Source: DRYS01 sp964491605
GTDB lineage: Archaea > Thermoproteota > CALKCG01 > B24 > DRYS01
NCBI GenBank assembly: GCA_964491605.1
Contig: CAZBGY010000009.1
Span: forward strand, 1 to 63,041
Length of the DNA: 63,041 bases
Reading direction: 5' to 3'
The notes below the pieces were generated by a model. The model saw only the letters and a list, made by a program, of their open reading frames with translations, ran no database searches and was not told the origin of the DNA. A program made the translations under genes and the position numbers. Positions 16,250 through 26,193 of the stretch are shown here, in pieces. Position 1 is the stretch's first letter, and each line of letters starts with the position of its first letter.

Positions 16250-17935
16250 CTACCCTATACTCGTATCTTTTAGTTTAGCTGAGGTTTTATCGAATAGATC
16301 CTCGTATATCCTTAGGGCTTCGCTAAGAGCTTCATCCATACCTATCTTTCCAAGTTCTACATCTATCATCAACTGTTCTATGTATCTCCTCGTATCCGGT
16401 GTTACGAGCCTCTCATCCACGCTTCTCAATAGGTTTATCAGCGATTCTCCTAAACTACTTAGATGGAATGTCCTCCTCTTCTTCTCCGCGTATCCTCTCT
16501 CTACTATTATCTGCGGGTAATCCGCCCTAGTAGCATCCGTTCCTATCGAATACCTCTCTAGTAGCCTTAATAGTTCTGACTCTGTTAATCTCGGCGGAGG
16601 CTTAGTTTTCTTCTCTTTCAACTCAGTTTTCATTATAGGATATTTTCCGCCTATACTTAGCTTGGGTATCCATAGCAGATCCCTAGGTTTGAAGTATGGG
16701 AATACCTTGTAGAATCCTTCATCGACTATGTACCGTCCTGTAGCGTTTAACGCTACGTTATCGATAGCTACGTTTATCCTCCACCTCTTAAGGTATGCAT
16801 CCCCGTATACGACGTTAGCCAGGTATCTCCTAGCTATATACTCCCATACGATGCTTTTAACATCTCTCCATGGGTAGTATGCCGTCGGATGTATAGGTGG
16901 ATGAGCTCCATCGTTTCTACTTCCATCTCTAGGATCGTAGCGGCCTGTATCTATATAGTGAGCGAGGGGTGTTGACAATAGCATGGATAGTATCGATCTA
17001 TGATCCACCGTCAACCACATATTAGTCTCCGTCCTAGGGTAGCTTATGTATCCATCTCCGTATAGCGATTCAGCTATAGCCATGATCTTAGAAGCCGAGA
17101 GATCCGTAATCTTAGATAGATCCTGTAACATGGTATCCGTATCTGTCGGTAGGGGTTTACGTTCGACTTCATCTTTAAGCTGGAAATCCTTTATGTAAGC
17201 GTATCTAGAGCTTTTTATCGAGGCGTAGAGTTTGTAGGCTCTACTAGAATCCCTTATAGGATCTGATGAAACCTCTAATCTAACTCCTTCGATATCTAGT
17301 ATAGCCGATATTATATAATATTTTTCAGGCTTGAAGTTTCTAATCTCCATCTCCCTCTGGTATACGAACCATAGGGTTGGTATCTGGCATGAACCCCATG
17401 ATATCAGTCTACCACCGCTACTATCGAATCTACCCGATAGGGTTAGAAGCCTGGTGTAGGCAGCTCCTGTCACAAGATCGAATCTATGTCTAAGTAGAGC
17501 TTTCCAAACCCAGCTCCATCTGAGATCAGGCTCCAGGTTCATCCATGCACGTCTAAGCTCGCTTATCGTAGTAGCGTTGAACCTCATACGGCTATACCTA
17601 GGCATATATCCTAGGGTATCCTTAGCGATTAAGAGAGCTTCGTAAGCTATCAGCTCACCTTCAGGATCGTTATCGGTAGCTAACACTAGCGTATTCGCAT
17701 CCCTAAGGGATTCGGTAAGCCTCTCATAAGATTCACGATCTCTAACGACCCATTCTACAGGAGCTTTGAAAAGCTCGCGCGGATCTATACTCCTCCACCT
17801 AGAATAGGCTTCGGGGAAATCAAGCTCAAGTATATGGCCTTTTAAAGCTAGGACTGGAGGGGAGGGTTTTATAGCCGATCTAATATTCCTAGCAACCGAA
17901 GGCTTCTCAGCTATTATGAGCATAGAAGCATACAT
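16250..17935 (-). CDS. topA: DNA topoisomerase IA (archaeal topo III type)
   Basis: This is a type IA topoisomerase of about 561 residues. The TOPRIM domain opens with LIIAEKPSVA and holds the Mg-binding TDNDPEGE. The active-site tyrosine lies in GYISYPRTET. The protein stops after the last core domain, so there is no C-terminal zinc-finger region. Its length is typical of the shorter archaeal enzymes. The start chosen (17935) lies 27 bases from TTTATAAA (17959-17966), so the mRNA is probably leaderless. Two ATGs further upstream lack support. Confidence 0.92.
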   Translation of the reverse strand: MYASMLIIAEKPSVARNIRSAIKPSPPVLALKGHILELDFPEAYSRWRSIDPRELFKAPVEWVVRDRESYERLTESLRDANTLVLATDNDPEGELIAYEALLIAKDTLGYMPRYSRMRFNATTISELRRAWMNLEPDLRWSWVWKALLRHRFDLVTGAAYTRLLTLSGRFDSSGGRLISWGSCQIPTLWFVYQREMEIRNFKPEKYYIISAILDIEGVRLEVSSDPIRDSSRAYKLYASIKSSRYAYIKDFQLKDEVERKPLPTDTDTMLQDLSKITDLSASKIMAIAESLYGDGYISYPRTETNMWLTVDHRSILSMLLSTPLAHYIDTGRYDPRDGSRNDGAHPPIHPTAYYPWRDVKSIVWEYIARRYLANVVYGDAYLKRWRINVAIDNVALNATGRYIVDEGFYKVFPYFKPRDLLWIPKLSIGGKYPIMKTELKEKKTKPPPRLTESELLRLLERYSIGTDATRADYPQIIVERGYAEKKRRTFHLSSLGESLINLLRSVDERLVTPDTRRYIEQLMIDVELGKIGMDEALSEALRIYEDLFDKTSAKLKDTSIG

Positions 17936-17958
17936 CGAAAAGACTATACAAAATCCAT

Positions 17959-17966
17959 TTATAAAC
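17959..17966 (-). promoter_or_regulatory. TATA box for topoisomerase IA, probable leaderless start
   Basis: TTTATAAA read on the minus strand, centred about 27 bases before the ATG at 17935. No Shine-Dalgarno sequence precedes that ATG. Confidence 0.6.
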
Positions 17967-17974
17967 ATTACCAT

Positions 17975-18306
17975 CAGATAAACTATAAACGCAAAAATCG
18001 GAACAATACACTATAACATGATAATCTCGATAAAGTGGAGATATATAGAGGGTAGATGTGTTGGAACAATCCTGTAAAAATCATAGCTTCAAAGGATACC
18101 ACTAGTAAACCTGAAGAACCTAGAACGAACCCTCTAGAATACACCATATAGAGGTGTTAGCTAGCGATCCTAGAAAAGTTTGAATAATATGATTAGCGGG
18201 GTTAGCGATACAGGTGGATTCACAGCCAGCCTTCGAGAAGTTTGCTAGGAAGCTAAGATGATAACCGATAGATAGACGTGGAGTTTATGGTTGGAGGAGA
18301 CGGCGG
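17975..18306. other. Gene-poor stretch with a short open fragment
   Basis: This lies between the topoisomerase promoter and the 3' end of an ABC permease. A plus-strand fragment around 18208-18262 reads IQVDSQPAFEKFARKLR before stop codons, with broken continuation in other frames. It may be a relic of a gene, but I do not recognise it. Nothing else stands out. Confidence 0.3.
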
Positions 18307-19221
18307 CTAGTATTGCCCTAGCGATCCATCCCTCCTCGCTGAATCGTATCCTATCTTGAATACGTATAGCGCTATAGGTGTCGCTACCAGTATAAATATA
18401 GTTAGGTATATTATATTCAATACTATCTCTGGCGATGCTAAATCTTTAGCCGATTGTAGGCATAATCTTATACCGTCTAGGGAGTATGTTAGTGGGAATG
18501 CTTTACCAAGCCATTCAAGATACCATGGTAGAAGCTTTAACGGGTAGAATACACCTGATACCAGCTGGCTTAGCCATGAGAAAGCCCATGTAACTGGGCT
18601 TCCCTGCTTAACCTTCATTATAACACCTGCACTTAGTATACCTATGTCCATATGACTCGCTATGAGTAGCATCGTTAGTATAGCGGCGGTTAATATCGAT
18701 GATAATGTGGTATGGAACTGTGCACCGAGCAATACACCTATCAGTATAGACATCAATAGTAGGATCGATGATGCTATGAAAGAGAAGCATACTTCTCCTA
18801 GTAGGAATACTTTGAAATCTGTAGCCGATGATAGTATCGTCTCAAGCGTTCCATTCCACTGTTCATCCCTTATACTCTCGTTTATCGCTTGAACCGCGAA
18901 GTGTACATAATGTTGGAACGATATACCTATCAAAGCGAAGGTGAAGTATCCTCCCACGCTATATCCTGCTTCCTGAACCTGCTGCGATGTAGTTATGAAT
19001 GAGAATAGATAGTATGTCAGGATGAATATTACGATACCGGCGATATCTAGTAGGAGCCAGAACTTGTAAGTCCACCATATCTTGAAATCCCTGATTATGA
19101 ACGATGCTATGATACGATAGATCGGAGTTTGCTTCCTAGGAATATCCTCGGAGATCGTTTGGATAAGCTTATCTACATCCATACATGGATCCCTCTTAGT
19201 ATGATGCCACGGTACCTTCAT
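18307..19221 (-). CDS. ABC-2-type transporter permease
   Basis: This 304-residue protein has six predicted membrane helices of the ABC-2 fold (about residues 58-85, 92-115, 140-168, 178-205, 210-235, 265-290). The LVSGVFYPLKLLPWYLEWL segment near helix 5 and LTYSLDGIRL are typical of this family of exporters. The first 15 residues overlap the end of the preceding permease gene (stop at 19196), so translation is coupled. With its sister permease it forms the channel for the ATPase encoded at 20074-21108. Confidence 0.88.
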   Translation of the reverse strand: MKVPWHHTKRDPCMDVDKLIQTISEDIPRKQTPIYRIIASFIIRDFKIWWTYKFWLLLDIAGIVIFILTYYLFSFITTSQQVQEAGYSVGGYFTFALIGISFQHYVHFAVQAINESIRDEQWNGTLETILSSATDFKVFLLGEVCFSFIASSILLLMSILIGVLLGAQFHTTLSSILTAAILTMLLIASHMDIGILSAGVIMKVKQGSPVTWAFSWLSQLVSGVFYPLKLLPWYLEWLGKAFPLTYSLDGIRLCLQSAKDLASPEIVLNIIYLTIFILVATPIALYVFKIGYDSARRDGSLGQY

Positions 19222-20077
19222 ACCTTATACGATCTAAACCCCATCTGAAAACCTTCAATCCTATCGGCATGAATATAACCGTGTATAGGATTAGGATTGT
19301 GATATCCATAAGTACATGCGGCGACGCTATAGTAGCACCTGTTAAAAGTATCTTACGAGAGGCATCTAGAGCGTATGTATAGGGCATAAGCCATGCTAAT
19401 GTATGCAGTATAGGGATTCCTTCAAGATACTTCAAAGGGAATAGTACTCCTCCTAGGAATTCTGTCACGGTAGCGAATAGGAATGTTAATGGGTCACCCT
19501 TCTTGTACACGAGTATAAGCCCTGCAGCCATTATACCTATACCCATATAACTTGCTATCATCAATAGTATCACCATTATGAACGATAGGATCGTCTCCAA
19601 GCTTATCGCTAGGGGGATTCTTAACACATATATACCGACTAGTAGTACACCCGTCATGAAATATCCGCTGACAAGAAACCCTCTAAGGGATTGACCTATT
19701 ATATACGACCTCATATTTATGAGTGAGGATACTATAGGCTCCAGAGTTCCTTCACGTATCTCATGTTGTAGCGAATGGCTAAGCCTACTTATACACATCC
19801 ATAGATAGTTAGCTGTAGCCACACCTACCAGTGCGAAGGAAAGCCAGTTTACACCCTTATACCCTGCTAGAGCCATCCTCCTAGCATCGACTTGTAGACC
19901 CATGAAGGAGTACATGGCTATCGATGCCACCGTGCTTATAGTCTCCATAACAACCCATGTCCTGTATGAAAGGAATATCTTGAAGTTAGCCCAGAATACA
20001 GCCCATACATGGGTAAGCTCCGATGATACTCTAGGTTTATCCTCCTTTAAGAGTTCTATTATATCTTCGATCTTCAA
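19196..20077 (-). CDS. ABC-2-type transporter permease
   Basis: This 293-residue paralogue of the following gene has the same six-helix ABC-2 fold and the same FLGGVLFPLKYLEGIPILH segment (FPLK motif) before the fifth helix, then MPYTYALDASRKILL. The start overlaps the stop of the ATPase gene by 4 bases. Two different permeases and one ATPase imply an ATPase dimer with a heterodimeric pore. The cargo (drug, lipid, or polysaccharide) is unknown. Confidence 0.88.
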   Translation of the reverse strand: MKIEDIIELLKEDKPRVSSELTHVWAVFWANFKIFLSYRTWVVMETISTVASIAMYSFMGLQVDARRMALAGYKGVNWLSFALVGVATANYLWMCISRLSHSLQHEIREGTLEPIVSSLINMRSYIIGQSLRGFLVSGYFMTGVLLVGIYVLRIPLAISLETILSFIMVILLMIASYMGIGIMAAGLILVYKKGDPLTFLFATVTEFLGGVLFPLKYLEGIPILHTLAWLMPYTYALDASRKILLTGATIASPHVLMDITILILYTVIFMPIGLKVFRWGLDRIRYEGTVASY

Positions 20078-21108
20078 GCTGGCTCCCCCTTAGCTAGCTT
20101 AACGAATATATCTTCGAGCGTAGGTTCAGATCGGCGGATCGAAGATACTTTAACCCCAAGCCTATACAATCTATCGGCTATCAGGGGTATAGCTTCATAC
20201 TCATCGTCCACCTGTAACCTTAAAGTTATAGCTACCGGGTCGTTCTTAACATCCACAATCCTTCTCACTATGGATAGATTGGATACACTCTTGATAAGCT
20301 CCTGTAGGTTATCCACACCTCTAACCTCGACCTCCACCGAATGTATATCCCTAAGCATATCCCTCAGAACCGATGGGGATGCATCGACTATTATACTCCC
20401 ACCCTTCATTATAGCTATCCTCTCGCATAACTGTTCGACTTCGAACATATTATGGCTTGTAAATAGTATCGTCTTACCAAGCTCCCTATTCAAAGCTTTC
20501 AGTAGATTCCTAGTTTCGACCGCACTTACAGTATCTAAGCCTATCGTAGGTTCATCCATAAGCAGTATTGGAGGGTTGTGGAGTAAAGCTCTAGCAAGCA
20601 TAACCCTAACTTTCATACCAGTCGAATAATCCTTAACAAGCTTCTTCCTCTCCTTACTTAAACCGAAGAATTCTAGAAGAGCATCTATCCTCTTCTCAGC
20701 TATATCCTTAGGGATGTTCTGAAGATATGCGTAGAATCTAAGATTATCCTCGGCGTTAAGCCTCCAGTATAGCGAACGGCCACCAGTCTCGCCGTGGAAC
20801 CATCCTATAGAGCTTCTAACCTTAACAGGCTCACGGATTATATCGTAGCCGTTAACCTTAGCCGTACCCTCAGTCGGAAGTATGATCGTACACAGCATCT
20901 TAATCAGCGTAGTCTTACCTGCACCGTTAGGACCTAGTAGGCCGAAGAATTCTCCACGTTTAACCCTGATATTTACATGATCGACTGCTCTAATCGTACG
21001 TTTAACACCATCCTCCTTACTCTCGAATATCTTTGTCAGGTCGAAGGTTTCGATAGCGTAATCGGTCATATATCGATACCGCTCCATGGAGATCTGGGTA
21101 GATGCCAC
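20074..21108 (-). CDS. ABC transporter ATP-binding protein (DrrA-like)
   Basis: This ATPase has a Walker A GPNGAGKTT (about residues 59-67), a Q-loop area with SIGWFHGETG (the usual Q is replaced, about 97-106), signature DYSTGMKVRV (about 160-169), Walker B ILLMDEPTIGLD (about 180-191) and switch TSHN. The C-terminal 90 residues form the extra regulatory domain typical of DrrA/CcmA-like exporters. It is first in the three-gene export operon. The first GTG at 21108 may not be the real start, as ATGs follow at residues 8 and 14. Confidence 0.92.
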   Translation of the reverse strand: MASTQISMERYRYMTDYAIETFDLTKIFESKEDGVKRTIRAVDHVNIRVKRGEFFGLLGPNGAGKTTLIKMLCTIILPTEGTAKVNGYDIIREPVKVRSSIGWFHGETGGRSLYWRLNAEDNLRFYAYLQNIPKDIAEKRIDALLEFFGLSKERKKLVKDYSTGMKVRVMLARALLHNPPILLMDEPTIGLDTVSAVETRNLLKALNRELGKTILFTSHNMFEVEQLCERIAIMKGGSIIVDASPSVLRDMLRDIHSVEVEVRGVDNLQELIKSVSNLSIVRRIVDVKNDPVAITLRLQVDDEYEAIPLIADRLYRLGVKVSSIRRSEPTLEDIFVKLAKGEPA

Positions 21109-21219
21109 CTAGATTATTCTAGGAGAATCTAGGCTCATAGATAACGATTTCGTGTAGTAGAACTACGAGGATGCATAGGTTAAACCGCTTGAATAAGACC
21201 CGGTAAGTTATGAAAGCTT

Positions 21220-22455
21220 ATGATAGACTATAACGCTATGATATCGTATAGAGGATTGAACCGTATAGGGGAGGATAGAATCTGGGATGGTATCCTAGCA
21301 GCTTACGGTGAAATAGCTCTTAAATCTGATAGGGTTAGGAGTAGGTTCGTATCTAAGCTTAAAAACAACATATCTGAAGCCTTCAAAACCAGGGGGTTCG
21401 ACGTTAGGGTTAGACATAGATGGTCTCGTATACTCGTAGATAATATAGACGATATAGATGCAGGCTGTAGAATCGCGTCTAGAATATTCGGTCTGAAATA
21501 TATCGCTCCATATAAGTATATAGACTTAGACGATCTGGAATCATTCATCAGATCCAATGTATCCATACTCCTAGATGGAGCTAAGAGCTTCGCCGTTAGA
21601 GTTAGGAGGACCGGTATCCATAGCTTCACTAGTAGAGATCTCGAATCGAGGATAGGCGGTATAGTTAAAGCATCGTCGAACCTCAAAGTGAATCTCGATA
21701 ACCCGGATAGAACCATACACATAGAGATCCACGATGATGAATGCTACGTATACACGGATAGGATCGATGCCCCCGGAGGCCTGCCTCTAGGTACATCCAG
21801 CCGTATAGTATCCCTAGTATCCGGCGGTATAGATTCACCAGTAGCTACATGGCTTATGATGAAGCGTGGATGCCCTGCGACGATATTATTCGCATACTTC
21901 CCTCTTGGAGGAGATGAATCAGATCTTAGAAGATTCCTAGCTGTAGCAAGGATACTTAGAGATTGGCATATAGGCGAGGAGATGAAAATCTACTCCTATA
22001 GACACGACTACGTTTTGAAGGAGATACGTAGGGTAGCTGATAGCTATACTTGCGTTCTATGCCGTAGGATGATGTATAGGGTTGCATGCAGGGTTGCCGA
22101 GATGGAGGGAGCTAAGGCTATAGTTACAGGTGAGAATCTAGCTCAAGTTGCATCCCAAACCCTAGATAACTTATACGCTATAGATGAGGCGTCGACGCTA
22201 CCTGTTCTCAGACCTTTGATAGGATTGGAGAAAGAGGATTCGATGAGGATAGCTCGTATGATAGGAACCTACGAAGCATCAATTACACCAGTATCCTCAG
22301 GTTGCAGACCTATTAAGGGATGCTGGGCTAGACCAGGGAGGCCTACGACTAAAGCCGTACTCGATAGGGTTAGAGAGCTGGAGTCTATGATAAATGTAGG
22401 GAGGCTAGTCGATGAAGCTTTATCAAGCTTGAAGGATATATCAAGCCTACTATAG
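21220..22455 (+). CDS. thiI: tRNA 4-thiouridine synthase/thiamine thiazole sulfur protein ThiI
   Basis: This protein has an N-terminal ferredoxin-like and THUMP region (about residues 25-190), with YGEIALKSDRVRSRF, and a PP-loop ATPase with SGGIDSPVATW (about 204-214). RHDYVLKEIRR and CVLCRRMMYRVA follow, then GENLAQVASQTL. A pair of Cys in GCRPIKGCW lies near the end (about 365-373). No rhodanese domain is present, as usual in archaea. It activates tRNA U8 with ATP for sulfur insertion. The start is uncertain by up to about 18 residues. Confidence 0.93.
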   Translation: MIDYNAMISYRGLNRIGEDRIWDGILAAYGEIALKSDRVRSRFVSKLKNNISEAFKTRGFDVRVRHRWSRILVDNIDDIDAGCRIASRIFGLKYIAPYKYIDLDDLESFIRSNVSILLDGAKSFAVRVRRTGIHSFTSRDLESRIGGIVKASSNLKVNLDNPDRTIHIEIHDDECYVYTDRIDAPGGLPLGTSSRIVSLVSGGIDSPVATWLMMKRGCPATILFAYFPLGGDESDLRRFLAVARILRDWHIGEEMKIYSYRHDYVLKEIRRVADSYTCVLCRRMMYRVACRVAEMEGAKAIVTGENLAQVASQTLDNLYAIDEASTLPVLRPLIGLEKEDSMRIARMIGTYEASITPVSSGCRPIKGCWARPGRPTTKAVLDRVRELESMINVGRLVDEALSSLKDISSLL

Positions 22456-22459
22456 GAAG

Positions 22460-23419
22460 CTACCTCGGCGTCGTTAGATCGGCTATATCCACATAGCTTC
22501 CGACTATCTCCTCCACTATCGCTGCAACCTCTAGACATACACCCCTAACCCTAGGATCGGGGTGGAGGGATGAAGATTTTCTAAACTCTTCTATAAGCTC
22601 GCTATTCTCATGGACTAGCTGCTCGAATCTATCCATATGATCGAGTACACCTTCGATAAACATCCTTAGAGCGGTATCCCTTATCGATGAAAGCTTATTT
22701 AGTATAGGTTTAAGCTTCGATGATAGATCTCTAGGTAGATCCACTGCCTCGGATAATACATACGCTAGCTTCGTAAACCTATCGGCTATATTCTCGAGTA
22801 GTAATCCTGCCACACGTAGATCCAACCGCCTACTAAAAGGTATAGCTACACCGGTTGTATCGGTGGGGCTTCTGAGAAGCCTAACTAGTAGAAAGTATAG
22901 TCTATCTATCTCATCATCCCTATCAGTTAACATATGTATCCTAGATAGATCCTCCGATACCGTGCGAGCTACATCCTCTTGAAGAGTGTAGACTAAGAAT
23001 CTAAGCCTATCGAATGTCTTCTCCACATCGAGCTTCTCAGGATCCACTATACACTGAAAGGTTATACTAGAACTATCCTCACCTACGACTTCTAATCCTA
23101 CAAGCCTTCTACAAACATCCTTAACAATCTTCCTACCATCAGGATCGAAACCATCATCGCATACAACCCTTATAATATCGTATCCTAGAAGATAGCTTGC
23201 TAAAACTTCCTTAACAGATAGACGCTCATATCCTCGTTTAACCCTAACCACCTTCTCGTAGACGGATATAGGCTTGGGGGGTTTGAGCAGGAGGGATGAA
23301 CCCCCATCGACTATGAGGAGACGTGAACCCCTACTCAAACCTATACGTTCAACCCATTCCCTAGGAAGACTGACTATGAATGTACCCCTACCAACCTCCT
23401 GAATTCTTCTAACCCACAT
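22460..23419 (-). CDS. AbrB/PhoU-domain phosphate-signalling regulator
   Basis: Residues 1-48 match a SpoVT/AbrB DNA-binding beta barrel (VRRIQEVGRGTFIVSLPREW, then LSRGSRLLIVDGGSSLLLKP). Residues about 100-310 are helical and PhoU-like (LRSPTDTTGVAIPFSRRLDLR, then a helical ENIADRFTKLAYVLSE). This domain pair is common in archaea and is expected to regulate phosphate uptake. It ends 4 bases from the convergent ThiI gene. Confidence 0.85.
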   Translation of the reverse strand: MWVRRIQEVGRGTFIVSLPREWVERIGLSRGSRLLIVDGGSSLLLKPPKPISVYEKVVRVKRGYERLSVKEVLASYLLGYDIIRVVCDDGFDPDGRKIVKDVCRRLVGLEVVGEDSSSITFQCIVDPEKLDVEKTFDRLRFLVYTLQEDVARTVSEDLSRIHMLTDRDDEIDRLYFLLVRLLRSPTDTTGVAIPFSRRLDLRVAGLLLENIADRFTKLAYVLSEAVDLPRDLSSKLKPILNKLSSIRDTALRMFIEGVLDHMDRFEQLVHENSELIEEFRKSSSLHPDPRVRGVCLEVAAIVEEIVGSYVDIADLTTPR

Positions 23420-23517
23420 CGCTAGATAGTAGGTAGAAGAACCGGTATATACATGTATACGCTGAGAGCTAGTTCATACGGGATAGAAGGTTATAGGGTA
23501 TCGCTAATCGCACTCTA

Positions 23518-26025
23518 CTAAAGCTTCATTCTTAAACTCTTAATCTCGAAAGGGTTCATAGGTATCCTTAGGACTCCCCCCTCTACGTGATACCTCGTAG
23601 GCTGCACGTATCTATCCCATTCTATCATATCAGTCTCGTATACATCTCTAGGTGTGAACCATAGCCTCAATACTGCTTCACACATCCTACCAGTAGATTC
23701 GAATAGCCTTACGATTATATCCCCTCCATCCTCAGACCTCTTAACAGTCGTTACGACTATATTCCCAGGCGAAGCTTCCATGAACCCGTATACCGGCGGT
23801 AGATCGCCTTTATGCAGATCCGCCGGTACAGGTATGAGTGGATTATTAAACTCCATACCCAATCTAGCCGGGTTTAAAACTCTCCACCCACCCCTATGCG
23901 GGTATAGCGCATACCTGAATCTATGTTCCCCAACCCACGGCTTAGAGGATCTATCAGTCCAATCTAAGGGTAGGAGCGGTCTAGCTCTATTAGCCGCCCT
24001 CAGAAAGCTTATCCATAGGGTTTCACCATCGAATGAGAATCCATACCTTCCATCGTTAACTATAGTGAAGCCGAAGCTTCCATCAGGCTTTGATAGATCA
24101 ACCCACGTATGTGCTGAGACCTCGAATTTAAGCATATCAGACTCCTCCCAACCCCTGGATGGTATCTCAAGCTCCACCTCTGGATGCTCTCTGAAAGTGT
24201 GGGCATATCTCTGTATAGCTCCGTAGGCTATCTCGTATGTAGCATACGGCGTTCTAAAACTCGGTGAGAAGCCTATCTTAGCGAACCTATACTCCTCATC
24301 CCAGTATGCTCTAGCTTCGAAATCAACCCTCCTAGTATAAGCGTAGAGCGATACATATAAGGTGAAGTTTGACTTACCGAAACTCTTAACTATCCTGATC
24401 CTAGCTCTCACAGGACCCTTCTCGACTACCTCCACCGATACCGTTCTAGGCTCATCGCTCGGACCCAGATATATATTCCATGCAGGCTCACCTAGAGGAG
24501 CGTTAGGAGGTTTATCTACGAATATCTCTAGGAAGTTTCCTCCCCTAGAACCATCTAGAAGCTCCAAACTATCGATCTTATCGTATATGCTTAGAATCTT
24601 ACCGGTCGATCCGTCTACGACTACCTTCAGGAAGCTATTCTCTAAAGTGAAGCCTTCAACCTTAAGATCAGATTCGACGGATCCATCCACACGATCGCGT
24701 ACAAGATATGCTCTATATCCTAATCCAGGTACATCCTTAGCTAAGAATATCAAGCATCCCTTCTCGCTATCGCGTTGCACGGGTACCGATCTACCATCGA
24801 TATCGACTATAGATACGCCATCCAACCCTTCGACTTCAACCGCATCGCTTCTAACCCATGGTAGAGGATTGAATACCAGTAGAGCTTTCCCGATACTAGA
24901 TGTATCGATCCTAGAAGCTATAGCTTTCAAAGCTTCATCTAGGAGGGTGGAGCCTTCACGTCTTATACGCATATAATCTAGGATTCCATCCTGGTAGGCT
25001 TGCTCTATAGATGTACCGTCAAGGTTATCGTGAACCTGATTCAATAGGAGTAGGATCCATAGACGCTTGATATCCTCGTATGGATACTTGTATCCGAGGG
25101 TATATGCTACCGATGAGAATCTCTCGAGGTTGAGTAGGAGATTCTCGCATCTCCTATTCGATACTTTAACGATAGCTTCCGTCGTGTACGTCCCCCTATG
25201 AGTCTTAACATACAGCTCATCATCCACGATAGGTATACCTCTATCCTCGATTATCCTCTCAGCTTCTAGGAAGAAATCCTCCGCTCTAGCGAACTTCAAA
25301 TCGAAGATTCCACGTCTAGCTATATCTAGAGCTTTAAGCACCATATCCTCTGTAGGTCCTCCCCCATGATCCCCACGCCCATATACGTACATAAGTATAT
25401 CTAATCCATGCTTAGCCTTCATAACCTCAAGCTGACTGGATATCTTAGCTTCGCTTACATCCTCGTTATAGCTTCCTACGGTATGGTATGCGAGGATCAT
25501 GCTTCCATCCGGGGATCTCCACCAGAATATATGGTATGGGAACGGTATCGGGGGATTATTCCTCTCAACCTGCCATTTAAGCTTATGAGTCATGAAGAAT
25601 CTTAAACCGGATTTCCTTAGAATCTGAGGTAGGGTCCATGGGAAGCCGAAGCTATCCGGAAGCCACGCTACGGAGATATCTACACCAAATCTATCCATGA
25701 AATACCTCTTACCATAGAGATACTGCCTAACTAGGGATTCACCCGATATTAGGAGTGGGCTATACTCATCCCATGAACCCCCTACAACCTCCCATAAACC
25801 ACGCTTAACTAAATCCTTTATCCTATCGAATAACTCTGGATAATACTCTTCAACCCAACTATATAGTTGAGCCGTACTCTGACTGAACACCATCCCATAC
25901 TTCTCGGCTAGATAAACAGCATTCCAGAACGTCCTAGGTATCATATCGAGGATCGTCTCAGATCTAGTCCAAAGCCATGATAGATCTATATGAGCGTGAC
26001 CAACCATGAATACCTTACCCTTCAA
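23518..26025 (-). CDS. GH38 alpha-mannosidase
   Basis: This 835-residue protein has the GH38 catalytic domain at the N-terminus: GHAHIDLSWLWTR (residues 9-21; zinc ligands His and Asp), WLPDSFGFPWTLPQIL (about 121-136; nucleophile Asp in LPDSFG), a WWRSPDGS segment, then VHDNLDGTS. The helical linker and the C-terminal beta domains (about 385-835) follow, containing ENSFLKVVVDGSTGKILSIYD and WPxR-like variants. No signal peptide is seen, so it acts in the cytoplasm on oligomannosides or related N-glycan fragments. The first codon is TTG. It forms a glycan block with the genes at 26194 and 28559. Confidence 0.95.
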   Translation of the reverse strand: MKGKVFMVGHAHIDLSWLWTRSETILDMIPRTFWNAVYLAEKYGMVFSQSTAQLYSWVEEYYPELFDRIKDLVKRGLWEVVGGSWDEYSPLLISGESLVRQYLYGKRYFMDRFGVDISVAWLPDSFGFPWTLPQILRKSGLRFFMTHKLKWQVERNNPPIPFPYHIFWWRSPDGSMILAYHTVGSYNEDVSEAKISSQLEVMKAKHGLDILMYVYGRGDHGGGPTEDMVLKALDIARRGIFDLKFARAEDFFLEAERIIEDRGIPIVDDELYVKTHRGTYTTEAIVKVSNRRCENLLLNLERFSSVAYTLGYKYPYEDIKRLWILLLLNQVHDNLDGTSIEQAYQDGILDYMRIRREGSTLLDEALKAIASRIDTSSIGKALLVFNPLPWVRSDAVEVEGLDGVSIVDIDGRSVPVQRDSEKGCLIFLAKDVPGLGYRAYLVRDRVDGSVESDLKVEGFTLENSFLKVVVDGSTGKILSIYDKIDSLELLDGSRGGNFLEIFVDKPPNAPLGEPAWNIYLGPSDEPRTVSVEVVEKGPVRARIRIVKSFGKSNFTLYVSLYAYTRRVDFEARAYWDEEYRFAKIGFSPSFRTPYATYEIAYGAIQRYAHTFREHPEVELEIPSRGWEESDMLKFEVSAHTWVDLSKPDGSFGFTIVNDGRYGFSFDGETLWISFLRAANRARPLLPLDWTDRSSKPWVGEHRFRYALYPHRGGWRVLNPARLGMEFNNPLIPVPADLHKGDLPPVYGFMEASPGNIVVTTVKRSEDGGDIIVRLFESTGRMCEAVLRLWFTPRDVYETDMIEWDRYVQPTRYHVEGGVLRIPMNPFEIKSLRMKL

Positions 26026-26193
26026 ACCCGATCATACCCCCTAGATCAAGCGATGTTAGATACCTAGAAGCATAGATAACACTACCCTACATACTATCTA
26101 TAGACCCGGCTAAACCCGATCAAATCTATAGCGAGATAATCCAACTCCTAACCGCTACGAAAAGGGAAAAATAGGTGAGGGGTTTACGTAAAC

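Noticed and set aside
23654..24976. Open frames on the plus strand of 190 and 204 residues inside the mannosidase gene
   Set aside because: They are antisense to the conserved GH38 domain, have Ser/Pro-rich composition, no ribosome site and no family.
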